Both the position numbers and the translations under genes were made by a program. From contig JAQPZY010001536.1 of assembly GCA_029931535.1 (NCBI GenBank), positions 3,392,501 through 3,456,500 on the forward strand: 64,000 nucleotides of DNA, in the 5' to 3' direction. The notes beneath the pieces are model-generated. The model worked only from the letters and a program-made list of their open reading frames with translations. It ran no database searches and was not told the origin of the DNA. Position 1 is the first letter of the stretch, and each line of letters starts with the position of its first letter. This DNA is from Margaritifera margaritifera (Eukaryota > Mollusca > Bivalvia > Unionida > Margaritiferidae). Shown one piece after another: positions 36,093 through 64,000 of the stretch.

Positions 36093-37739
36093 GTATCCGT
36101 TTCCTCAGCAACACACTATCATAAAGTAAGTTCAATTTGACCTGCTTTTCCTGGTTGAGTGCCATAATAACTGATCTTAACTTCAGAATATCGTGCTTTC
36201 TATTATTACACTCATTAGATTATAAATTATACACTATATCAAACATTTGTTGTGACCCACATTTGAAGCTTATTGAATTTTGCCAGTAAAACGCACAGTT
36301 AAAAATGGATTAGAAACTTTTACTTTTGCACTAAAATGTTTGAATGTTTATATATACCCAAATTAGGTTGATTTGACCTTTCTATCGTGTCCAAGTGCCT
36401 TCTTTCAAACTAATGATTTCACGGGCTATCTAGTTTACATATTCGGCATTTCCATTCTTAATTATCATTATTGGCTACTTACTTAACAAAAGTTACACAT
36501 GGGTTAAAACATTTGTAATAAACTGGATATCAAACGTATATCTTTATATGCAAGTAGTATGCATATTGACATAGCGGTTCCACTTATAAATGTTTAATTC
36601 GTTCCTTTTAGCTCAATAAATAAAAATACAAAATGACCCTTGAAATATCATAATTACCGCTTTGTCAATGTACCCACAACTTGCTGCACTGCCTATGTAT
36701 ATGACAGTCCTTGACACCTTTAAATTTTTCAAATCAAAAATTAAAAATTTCTTATCTCTACACGAGAACGTTTCTGTACCACTTATTTAAAAACAAAATC
36801 CTGAAGTTTCTTGACCATGGTCATGTTTCAAAGACAGACAACACATTTTTGTCTATAAAACAAAAATGCAGCCAAGTTCCTAGACAACATTGTAATTTTT
36901 ATTGTGAATTGTGAGGAGCGCAAAAATACTTTGAATGCATTTTACAACATTAAATAATGGCAGAAAGCAATACTGTGATAAACTCATCAGTTTCTACGGA
37001 GGTGATATACATGTTCAATGATTTTAACATAAAATCAACAAATCTTAGTATCACGATGTACTTGTTTACAGGTTTGGATGGAACAAATGTGTGGCCAAGC
37101 TAGCTGCGTTACAAAATAACTTTCGAAAAATTAAAACTGTTGATTGTTCGAATTTAAACATAAAGAATATCCTGCAATGGTTTAGAAAGGATGCAGATAT
37201 ACAGATTCCATTCAATGTTTATAACATCGACATAAGCAGCATCAGTCCTGATAGTAATATTGTTTAAACAGTATAGTAAGAAAAAGGAATAAATTATGTG
37301 TTTGGTTTGAATAAATATACAGATTTGTATTCGGCTAACTTTACAGTACATCTTGAAGATTTCGTACACTTTACAAGGTCAGTGTACAACGATTCAACAA
37401 AAAGACAGAGTTACATTTACAACAGCACACGGTGACACTATAGGATGTACCTGTTTTGGAATCAACCATAATAAAATTTAACATGAACCTGAAATCATTC
37501 ATACGTTTGAAAGGATTGAAAAAAAAGGTTGGGAATGGCTGAAAGTAAAAGTACCTGTTTTAGACGGACGATGTCTTGCGTTGTTAATAGTACCTAAAAA
37601 CAATTTGCCATTCATAGAGTATTATCTAGATGTTCTATTCAGTATAAATGGTTAACGTCATAGACTTTGCATAAATAGACGAAGGACGTTATGAAAGGCA
37701 TATTTAGTATTATCCGGAAAGTCCCGTTGCTTATAAAAG

Positions 37740-38700
37740 TATCAATCAATTTTGGGGAAAAATTAATGGGATACTAAAGACAAAGAAAAACGCTCCATTG
37801 AAGGAAACTAAATAATCTACCTACACATTACTCAAGCAAACAAGAAAATTATTTCCCTGGAGAAGGGTCTATATTGGTCACGTGGATAATCAGTGCCAGA
37901 CAGACATTGTTGAGATGCAAGTATATGAAAAATACAACAACGGATACAAAACCATTTTGACAGTTATATGTGTCTTGTCAAAATATTCTTAGACTGAAAA
38001 AGTTGAAACGATAAAAAGGAGATACAACTTTCTGAAAAATCTTCAAAGGTAGAAAGCCTAGAAAGATACAGTTTGATGTAGGAAATGAGTTTGACAACAA
38101 CAATGGTAAAGATTTCTTGGAAAGGAAAACATTGCGTCCTTTTCAGCTTACTCGGACAAAAATCATCTGTAGTGGAAAAGTTTAACAGCATCCCAAAGGA
38201 AAGAATTTGAAAGTATTTGACTCAAAATGAAGCCAAAAATTATGTTGACGTATCAAAGCTAATTCAAGGATACAATATCACTCGTCGCGCATCAATAGAC
38301 ATGACTCCATTTGACGCTGGCAAGGAAGAAAACAGACCAAAGTAGGGATCAATCTATGTTCGTACCTGTCAACTCAAACATTTGGAACTTCAAGATTTAA
38401 AACTGGTGAAACAAAATTTCAAAATACAAAATAATTCTTGAAATGCACTATCTTCTGAACCTTGCGGAGGAAATATTCAAAATCAGACAAGTAATCGTAA
38501 TTGACAAACACTGGAAGACTTCAATGGAGATGATACACAAGGCATGTTTTACGAACAAGTGTTATCTCTATACGACAAACAAGATGGCATATACAAAGTT
38601 GAAAAGATCTTGAATACCAAAATAATGAACGGTCTAAAGTATGAACTTGTGAAATGTATAGGGTGTGATGACTCGTTTAACAGGCGATGGCGGAAGCACA
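37740..38700 (+). pseudogene. Polinton-type DDE integrase with chromodomain, frameshifted
   Basis: Blocks in successive frames match the retrovirus-like integrase of Polintons. A first catalytic Asp lies in QTDIVEMQ (codon 37903-37905), followed by YNNGYKTILTVICVLSKYS. The second Asp is in QFDVGNEFDNN (codon 38075-38077) and the catalytic Glu in VEKFNS (codon 38175-38177). The three codons are in three different frames, so at least two frameshifts have occurred. A chromodomain-like C-terminus (38574-38694, IYKVEKILN through VKCIGCDDSFNRRW) follows. Integrases of this type insert the linear element into the host genome. This copy is dead. Confidence 0.72.
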
Positions 38701-39149
38701 ATATATAGATTGAAGTATCGCGGAGTATGAAAAGTCAGATTTTTTGTTTAAAGATAACACGTTTTTAGACCAAAGGTGTACCACTGACATAGGGATTGTT
38801 CAAACCGAAGTGGATAAAAAGACTCTTATATTTAATGATGGCATTGATAGTGTTACAACAAAATAAATGAAAACATGGAGACATTCAGAACCGAATTGAA
38901 CACGGAAATGGGCTAAAATAGTATTGCAATGAGTATTCGAACGGATGGATTAAAAAAACTTAAAAAGTCAAATCGATCAAACAAAAAGAGGTTGGTGACA
39001 AAAACGAGACTAATGCCGGAATGTATATTGCTTTACAATTTTCGCATTGTACCGAGTCATGAGACTGACGGTATTGAATTAATTGCATATCAAAAAGAGG
39101 AACAAGAAATCCATAAAGGAATACCAAGATGAAAGGTTTCTTATTTATG

Positions 39150-40010
39150 TTTAAAACTGAAACTACGCCACATACATTGGTTAACACATACACATCTTTT
39201 TAAACTTGTATGTTGAAATAGCACAGATATCCCAACATATACATTTTTATTTGATATAGGATTAGAGGTAGTCAGTCAACGTACTAATTATGCAATTAAT
39301 CTATAAAAGGAATCAGAATAGTCTTTTTCAGCACAATAACTAGCGAAGCATCACTACAATACTAGCTAGTTACAGTAAATACATAACTCATAACAAACAG
39401 GAAATACTGCAATAAGTTAAATACTTGCATCCAACATATCAATGTGTCATACACACCTCCAACAGTGTGTGGTGTATAGAAAGAAGTGTACAATACCAGT
39501 ATATAACCTGACTTCCAGTTACTAACATATCATTCTCCACTGTATCCATGTGCTCTTTCTCAGAATGTCAGATTTAACACCACACTTGCAAAAGCAATTG
39601 AAGAAGGTTGTGATCCTGATTATGAAACTGGAAAATATTTGTCTCCAGTACAGTACGATTACCTCAGGATCAAATATGCAATCGGTTAGTGATAAATACA
39701 GATAAGATATAATGAGCTTAAAGCGTGTTTGAATCCTGTGCTAAAAGAGTAGAGAAAGTTATCCTGAAATGTTTTACAACTCAGCAATACAAAAATAAAC
39801 AACGACTATAGAAGGTCGGCAAAACTTGGTTTATTCCACGGTTTTGAAATTGATAACAAAAGCAACTTTTACACTGACAATCTTTGCATCTTTGGATCTG
39901 GCTTGATTTTAGAGGCACACTCGAAAACAGACTTGGATGGTTGTCATAAGTTAGGTAACGCGCAACAAGGTATCAACTTTCAACTCACCAGAAAATGTTG
40001 ATGGCCATAA
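39150..40010 (+). pseudogene. Polinton-type major-capsid-like remnant, relic B
   Basis: Colinear with 7560-8776 of relic A at nucleotide level (for example the shared ACATTGGTTAACACATACAC near 39174) but shorter and more decayed. The C-terminal block near 39870-40000 retains SDNL/TDNLCIF- and LGNAQQGINFQL-like fragments. Identification rests on relic A and on the ATPase that follows. Confidence 0.45.
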
Positions 40011-40117
40011 AATGTATAATTATTTCGTTGCACATGGTTAGGTTCAAATAAAAACAATCACCTCAAATCAATTATGTTTTAGGCATGGACCATTGCATAA
40101 TTAAAAGAACCCCATAA

Positions 40118-40544
40118 ATGATAATTTGTGGAGTAACTAATTGTGGGAAAACTTTGTGTGTACTACGTCTTATAGAGATTGAATACAAACACTTTTTCGT
40201 TATTTGCTGTAAAACTTTTCTGTGCAGCAAAACTTACAATATAAAGTTGTTATTCAAAGACGAAAATTTGATCGTGATAGATCCAGAAGATGAATTAGAT
40301 AGGTGGTTAGAGCTACTAGTTTATAGAGATCAGGGTATAAATACTTTGTTTCTAATTGTTGAATAATTCATGGGCTAAAAATAAATCAATTAATCTAACT
40401 AGACTAACTTTTGGTGGTACACATTTTGAAATATGTGTGTATGTGATCTTACAAAAGTACAATTCTGTAATCAAACATTTTAGAGTTATTACACTTTATT
40501 TGGTTGTCTTCTATAATAAGGACAAAATTAAACAATGTAAATAG
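40118..40544 (+). pseudogene. FtsK/HerA (A32)-type packaging ATPase, relic B
   Basis: The first frame (40118-40366) starts MIICGVTNCGKTLCVLRLI with a Walker A motif GVTNCGKT, continues through LLFKDENLIVIDPEDE and reaches a hydrophobic INTLFLIVE Walker-B-like strand. It then stops. A second frame (40356-40544) carries LTFGGTHFEICVYVILQKYN, the expected next part of the ATPase fold. One frameshift therefore splits the gene. In Polintons this enzyme would drive genome packaging. Both relics keep this region best, which made it the anchor for identifying them. Confidence 0.7.
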
Positions 40545-40740
40545 TGTTTAAAGTAAACAATGCTATTCCGGACGAACTTAACAGAGAAATTGCATATATT
40601 TTGAAAGAGAGCAACAACAAACAACTTTTAATGAGACTTGAGTTGCCTTTTGATGGCCAAGTGCTCACGCTGCAAGCAAATATCCCCTCTCGCCATACAC
40701 AGTCAATGTTACTTATCTAATTCGTATGCTATACGTCTCG

Positions 40741-41825
<1,085 letters not shown>

Positions 41826-42572
41826 TGTTATGTATGTTTATATAATATTATCAATATTTTAGGAAATTATAAATGTTTCTTCACTTTAATATTTGCTTAA
41901 ATCTTAATGTTATCAGGAAAAACATGTTTAACTAGTGTCCTTGAATTAGGTTGTTTTGATCAATATGTTTTCTCAATTTGAAGGTCAAGGTTGATTGTTG
42001 TTTACAAATAAAATTCCATTAAGATGACACATGTTCTAGAACATTCTGTCATGTGACCAATCTTTATATATGCCATGTTTGGTGGACATTTATTCAGTTT
42101 TGACATTACCATCAGTCTTGTAAAGAGCTATTACAGTTGTGAAAATTCATTCCAAATTCTAAGAGAGGAATTATTTTAAATATTCATTGGATTATAACAG
42201 TGCTCATAAACTTTTGGATTTTGGATTTTTAATTGACAATTTTGGAATTTATGTGAACTTATTCAGAGATTTTGGAATAATTCATTTTGACATCAGCACA
42301 TCAAGATTTCTAGTACATCAGGACTTTGGAGACCATTAGCACATCATGACATTCAAGGACACAGCCGTGAATTCGGAACATTCTATATTTAGGACTTGTG
42401 ATTAGAACAATCATTCTTATTGGATTATTAGGATTTCAAAACACATTACTGTAAGTGACTTTTTGATTTTTCATTTTAATTATCTAGTAATAAATTGCTT
42501 GTTGCTTTTTACTTGATTTGTTGGTTTCACTTTCTTTCTGTTACATTTTTCTTAGACCATAGAGTCGTAACA
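41826..42572 (+). mobile_element. Solo LTR, same family, older copy
   Basis: 747 bp starting TGTTATGTATG and ending GAGTCGTAACA, aligning along its whole length with the young LTR but with many substitutions and small indels. A perfect 4-bp duplication ATAG flanks it (41822-41825 and 42573-42576). Opposite orientation to the young element. Confidence 0.93.
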
Positions 42573-42703
42573 ATAGATAAATGATTTTAAAAAATAAGTA
42601 AATATGGGCAATTTTGGACACCACCTCATGGCTTCAAACTATAAAGAAAATGTATGTCATCTTTAAATGACAATTGTGATAATTATTATTATTATTCATA
42701 GCG

Positions 42704-42706
<3 letters not shown>

Positions 42707-42768
<62 letters not shown>
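42707..42768. repeat. (AT)n microsatellite
   Basis: Pure TA tract in intergenic DNA. Confidence 0.97.
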
Positions 42769-42769
<1 letters not shown>

Positions 42770-43277
42770 TGCATATTTTGGTTTTGAGCGAGATGCATAT
42801 AACATGCAATATTACAAAATTTGCAATTCGAATTTGTCAAAAAACCTCAGTAAAGTGAGATAATGACTAGCTGATCAAAATAAATTGTGAAAAACGTTGT
42901 GATACCGGCCTTCAAGAGAAACGTCAATTCAAAATATGGTAATCAACCGTTGCATACCGATGTAAAGCCAGTATTTTTTTAAGCTGTAAAGCAGAAACCA
43001 GAGATATAATTTACTATCCCTGCAGAAACGTGCAAAATTATGGAGTGAATGCCATGATATTGTTTGGCATCTAATCCCAACGAGGAAGCTTTTTCACATT
43101 CATCATTATATGCAGTAAGACAAATTTATCCAGCTTCAAATGATGCGAGTAAGTAGTGTATATACTCCTGTATAAGTGAGGTCCAACTGCAAACAACATA
43201 GACCATGACGTGCAGTCGCATAAGCAGGGTCTATGTTTTTTGTTCTTCTGATTAGTAATAACAAACTGTATCGACAC

Positions 43278-43310
43278 AGATCTACCGGCGCATTATACGC
43301 CGGCAGATCT
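43278..43310. repeat. Short palindrome
   Basis: AGATCTACCGGCG and CGCCGGCAGATCT are complementary 13-base arms with one mismatch around a 7-base loop. Confidence 0.85.
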
Positions 43311-43551
43311 GGGTCTATGCATTTTGCTGTCGGATTGGACACATAAATGATTATATACAGTAATACTTTTCTTAATCAAAAACATATAGAGTCTTTATCT
43401 TGTTTCTAAGTCATACTAATTCTGCCTATATCATAATTACCCACTTTCCAAATGGTATTGTGATAAAATTATATATGGGAACATATCATGACTAGACGAC
43501 TGTCTGAAACTCCAATACGCATTATAGTTTGTAGAATACTGACTTACGTCT

Positions 43552-43553
<2 letters not shown>

Positions 43554-43618
<65 letters not shown>
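43554..43618. repeat. (AT)n microsatellite
   Basis: Pure TA tract. Confidence 0.97.
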
Positions 43619-43622
<4 letters not shown>

Positions 43623-44789
43623 CTACGTTTGTTGAGTAGATATAAGGAAATATTATACATGTGAAGTGGAAACATTGTATTGTCAGTAGTGTCGAAGCCA
43701 CGAGTGACAATATAAAATGTTTCCACTCCACGAGTGAATAATTAAAATACTCAAACAAGTAGCATTCCTTTTTATTATATATTTTTATAGCAAAATCTGT
43801 CGATTAGCCTGGCTTTATTTCTCTATTTTGTGTCAATGCGATTAACGACTACATTACTACCTCGATAAAAAGAAGTTACGAAATTTTACAATAATTTTAG
43901 CACAGCAACCTTTTGCAAATTTAGATTGTACATATAACGTTTCAATTTGTATATTTTGTCAAATAATTGATTGTTTTTATACAAAAATGAAGAGATTTAT
44001 TTAAACACATTTCTTGGGCGGATTGATAGAGTGAACATTGCTGGTGTGGGGATACTGTAAAAACATGACAGAACGGTCCAACATACTTCAGAATGTAACA
44101 TCATCAAACAACCGATTTTAATGACTGAGAGTTTACTTGTATGGATTTTGTTTTCTATTTTTGTTTATTTCTGCATTCAGACATAAATTTTTGTATTTTG
44201 GCAAGCTTGCAGTCTATTTTGGCACTCAACTTTCGATTCTCGCTTAATTTCGTTTTACAATCGACATTAATCAATGCCTCATTTCTCCATAGTTTTCAGA
44301 CACGGTTATGATTGCGATGTCAGTTAAACAATTGTATTGCTATATGTAATCAAGAGTTTTCTTAAAAATGTGTACAGTTTGTCGCTGAGTGTAACTGGTA
44401 TACAATACTGTATGGATGAGACAGAATATCGAATAGTAACAGCTCTTTAAGTTCTGTCACAGAAAATTTGCACTATTCATATGGAAAACTAATTATAAAA
44501 AGTTAATACTTGAAGCCTACTTTTGCTGTTTGGGGTTCATTTTAGGCATTCTTGATGATGCCTTCTCGTTTATTATGTGAATGTATACAAAATGGTCAAC
44601 AGTCTTGACACATTTTAAGATCTATTCATCCTGATGGAGAGAGACAGAGGAAAGAAGGGAGAGAGAGAGAGAGAAGGAAAAAAAGGAGAAAAAAAATGAA
44701 ATAGGCCTAAATATAGAAATACAGGTCTGAATAACATACATAAGAGCAGATATACTTCCTAAATGGAAAAAGAAAGTAGGTCCAAAAGT

Positions 44790-44838
44790 GATATCGCCAC
44801 TGTGGCGATAAAAGTGGCATCGCCACTGTTGCGATATC
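44790..44838. repeat. Nested palindrome
   Basis: Arms GATATCGCCACTGTGGCGAT (44790-44809) and ATCGCCACTGTTGCGATATC (44819-44838) are inverted copies with two differences. Each arm is itself a near-perfect palindrome around ATCGCCAC, so cruciform or nested hairpin folding is possible. Confidence 0.88.
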
Positions 44839-46664
44839 ATTTTTTCTGCCACTGATATATTTCATTGTCTCATTATAAAATATATAATAAATACTTTTAT
44901 CATCATTGTCATTTAAACAAAACAGACACATTTACTGCTTTACTGCATTCGTATTTGGGACGGACGAGAGTTATGCAGGTCTGAATTTTATCTTTTGATG
45001 AAGTGTTTTGAGATTCCGGTTTAACAATCCTAGCATTTTATAAACCTAGTGATATCTAAGATGGTGCAGAGATGCAGAGATGCAAACCAGATATGTCTGC
45101 AATATGTACCTTAACAGGAGCAGTGTCTCTGACACGACACACGCCACGAATTGACTGGCACTGATAGATGTCAGAATTACCGCCCAGTTTATTTATATAA
45201 AGTAGTCTACAACCACAACCTGGTAGAAATCACTCATGAACATATAATAACTCCATGTGACCCAGAACAGAAATATCATCTCTACATGGAGACGTTTAAA
45301 TGCGTTTAAATATTCCTGTTTCCTTCGTACCATTTTCAGTAGGAAACTACTTTCATCTGATGTTGTTCTCTCTCCATCGGTTGATACTTTTTAACAATGG
45401 CGGATTCCAGCTGTTCTCAGCACCTTTATATAATCAAAATGTCAGTAATTTTAATCTTTTATGTAACTAGAGTTAGTAATTAGCGTGTCATATAAGATGT
45501 CTATGGGAATCCTATATTGAAAAGGGTTTGTGGATTCTATCGGCAAAATAGGAAATCCAATGTTAAAAATGTCCATTGGTTTGGCGGGAAAGGAAACATT
45601 GTAACATGATGGGTCTGTTTGGTGAGGAAATGTGACATTGTACTTAACATGGTGAGTGATTATAGGGACAACGGGGGGATTTAACAGTAGGCCTCCATTT
45701 GTGTGGGATTCTGCGTACAAGGAAACAAATCTATTAGGTTTATCATATATAAATTAGACTTTTTAAAAATCAATCTCAAATGCATAACAAGCTAACAGTT
45801 AACCTCAAGGATTTAGCCCCCCAAGATTCTCAGATTCAACAAAAAAATCCCAATTTGTTTAATATTTAAATTTCGTTGACAAAATCATAGAACTTCAAAA
45901 GATTTCCTTAACATTTATTCTCCTCTCCTCTCTGGTATTCTATGATCTTGATGTACCCTACTGAGGGAATCAGACTAGGGTAATTTTAGATTGAGCTAGA
46001 AGCATTGTACTAACTAATATTTTAGAAAACGGGCTCTTTATTCTCGAAACTGTTTAGGCAATAAACTGAAACTCAAGCTCAGAATCCGAAAAATTTAACT
46101 TTTGCATCTTTAGTTACAAGAAAATAAAAAAAATTAAAGAACTGTCATGATTTAAACAAATTCGGTTCTGGGTAAAGTACATACACCATATCTAATTTTG
46201 GAGTTGTGAACTTGCGTTTCCTGCTCGACAGTTTTTGAGAATATAGAGTCAGGGATGTAAGTGTTTTATGGACTAAAGGCAAATTTTGGAAGAAAACAAA
46301 ATAAATATGAAAAGGGTGGTAGCAATAACGATGAGAACTAAATTTTAGGTTTCTGAATTTTCTTAAATTATTTGGCATAATCAAAATAAATTACAGTAAA
46401 GCGAAGTTGACTCAATCCTCTACCACATAAATCACAGAATGGCTCGAACGACTTATTCAGCATTGGCGTACTGTCTTCTTTTAATTGCGACCTCGAAAAC
46501 TCGATACAATACAAAAACTGGAACAAAAATTTAGTGCCACAATATTTTGATTTATCGAAATTTTTACTGTATCATTTTTATTTCATATAAACGGTCTTAA
46601 GAATGAAGTTTAAATTATTTACGAATGCAATCAAAATCATAAAGGTGTGCACATGCAATCACAT

Positions 46665-46670
46665 TTTATT
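46665..46670 (-). promoter_or_regulatory. Poly(A) signal AATAAA of KAZ2
   Basis: AATAAA in the same sequence context and at about the same distance (about 400 nt) from the stop codon as in KAZ1. Confidence 0.75.
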
Positions 46671-47066
46671 CGTTCTACAGCATATAAGTAATCGAATCCT
46701 ACATTATGAACGATGCCCAACTTAAACCCACTGATAAGTCACATGCAATACGTATGATTATAATGTAATTCCTCAATTCACTCTGCTCAACGAAAATAGG
46801 AAATCTTCCTTCTTATATTCGTAGTTTTCTATCTTTATGATGACTAAGATCTAAGTATATAATCAGTTTAACAATTCGTAATGCAACTAGAATCACATTA
46901 AACCTGGTTCTACATAAGCCAAAATGGATCCAACCAGAAATTAGTCTGTTAATCGGTACTATTAAAATGTTATTGTTGAGGCATGCTGAGGTTTTTCCTC
47001 GAGATCGGTGAAGCTTAGAATGTGGTGCATGTGTACTTCAAGGGTTCTTGTTTTTCAATGGACAGG

Positions 47067-63072
<16,006 letters not shown>

Positions 63073-63904
63073 CTATAAAATGTAAAGAAAATGTATTCCG
63101 AACACATGTCCACAAGACATACGCTATCTGATAGGTCGAAAATCAACTTTTTCTTGGCCGTAAAATCAACGATAAACTGTAAAAAAAAGTTGACGCATTT
63201 GTGACGTCATGACGCAAAATTGTAACGTGAGATAACTAAAGTGACATTTAGACGACTTCTGCGCGCATTTCTAAAATATGTTAGAAATTAGATTTGGGAT
63301 AACAGTTTTGTGTTAGAAATCTGAGGATATAAATGTTTTTTCCCATCTCAAATATGCAGTTATTATGCAATAATGAAATCGCCATGAACGCCCTCATATC
63401 CTAACTAAGCATATGTATAATGTTTAACGGTACGTCAGCACACTCCTAACAATGGTGCAGATTAAAAGCCAAGATCCAAAAATATAAATAGTCATTACGA
63501 TATTGTTATTTCTTAATGCCCATCCATGGGAAAATCAAATGGAAACTTTATATTATGTTGTTTTTTTTTTTTTTGTTCTTTTTTTCCCTTTATCTTTTTT
63601 TTGTGTTTATTTTTGTTTTTTCTTTTTTTGTTTTGGTTTGTTTTGTTTTACTCATGCTTCTGCTTATAGCTAATGAGGACATCAACAACTAATCTCCTCG
63701 GCTTTCATTAAATTGCTTCCTTTTTTCCAACGTTACGTATGCCAGTCAGAATACATCTAATAACACATTGCCACATTATATAACAAAAGAAATGCAAAAA
63801 CACATTAGGACTTTGCATAAATTAGGCAAACAAAAATTGTAAGCCGCATTACAAATTTTAAAGAGGTATCATGTTAGTACCATACTCAATACTCAGTTCC
63901 TATT

Positions 63905-64000
63905 GCCCAATAGAAAAACTTTCAAACGACCTTGTCTCAAAACATCTTAACACAATTTGATCATATTTGGCAAAAAAAGTGTCCTGGTATAAAGGGATTC
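63905..64000. repeat. Start of ~145-bp repeat block at window edge
   Basis: Homologous to 54225-54310, so the intron beyond the window should resemble 54300-58640. Confidence 0.7.

Larger units (their letters stand above)
36093..40740 (+). mobile_element. Decayed Polinton/Maverick-like element, relic B
   Basis: It contains, in order, a block homologous to positions 1-1660, a frameshifted DDE integrase with C-terminal chromodomain (37740-38700), a capsid-like remnant (about 39150-40010) and an A32-type packaging ATPase (40118-40544). This gene set is diagnostic of Polinton/Maverick elements. A DNA polymerase B and a protease were not found, so this is a partial relic. Terminal inverted repeats were not found. 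The block 37490-37640 encodes a conserved but unidentified fragment (near RCLALLIVPKNNLPF) shared with relic A. Confidence 0.65.
42573..46660. other. Intergenic DNA upstream of KAZ2 3' end
   Basis: No gene is supported. It contains (AT)n at 42707-42768 and 43554-43618 and two palindromes (43278-43310, 44790-44838). From about 45775 it is homologous to the downstream flank of KAZ1 (10196 onward), so the duplication boundary lies near there. Confidence 0.65.

Overview
This is animal nuclear DNA: AT-rich, full of long (AT)n, (GT)n, (GTAT)n and (GA)n microsatellites, with intron-split genes and many mobile-element relics. The gene family and the repeats suggest a marine invertebrate, most likely a bivalve mollusc; that placement is inference. 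No prokaryotic operon, rRNA or CRISPR structure is present.

Host genes. The identifiable host content is two tandemly related multidomain Kazal-type serine-protease-inhibitor genes, both on the minus strand. KAZ1 (20292 down to 11428) is complete: TATA box, signal-peptide exon, six Kazal exons, a short terminal exon and a poly(A) signal. One exon (13104-13241) carries an in-frame stop. KAZ2 (63072 down to 47067; 5' end beyond the window) has eight Kazal exons plus a terminal exon homologous to that of KAZ1. All internal introns are phase 2 and fall between the fifth and sixth cysteine of each domain, so a domain is completed by the next exon and exons can be gained or lost without changing frame. 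KAZ2 arose by repeated duplication of a two-exon (A-B) cassette. One duplication breakpoint, two large deletions and an A-to-terminal fusion can be read in its introns.

Mobile elements. (i) 29833-35512, minus strand: a very young Ty3/Gypsy-type LTR retrotransposon. Its 735-bp LTRs differ at one site, and it has an 18-nt PBS of the kind seen in tRNA-Pro-primed elements, a polypurine tract, a 4-bp target duplication and one 1302-codon ORF. The domain order is zinc knuckle-protease-integrase-RT-RNase H, i.e. integrase before RT as in Gmr1-like elements, and most of the gag capsid region is missing. Two solo LTRs of the family lie at 4941-5641 and 41826-42572, also with 4-bp duplications. (ii) Two decayed Polinton/Maverick-like relics, 1-9075 and 36093-40740, share homologous flanks, major-capsid-like remnants and a packaging-ATPase remnant; the second also has a frameshifted DDE integrase with a chromodomain. 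(iii) A non-LTR retrotransposon RT relic at 55357-57676, a pair of duplicated tRNA-derived SINEs (49112-49303, 60935-61127) and a hAT-type MITE (16345-16564).

Layout: 1-9.1 kb Polinton relic A with a nested solo LTR; 9.1-11 kb non-coding; 11-20.4 kb KAZ1; 20.4-29.8 kb intergenic DNA with minisatellites; 29.8-35.5 kb young LTR element; 36.1-40.7 kb Polinton relic B; 41.8-42.6 kb solo LTR; 42.6-46.6 kb intergenic; 46.6-64 kb KAZ2. If expressed, the two genes would give secreted multi-headed protease inhibitors whose P1 residues differ between domains (Met, Phe, Arg, Gln), consistent with defence or digestive protease control.
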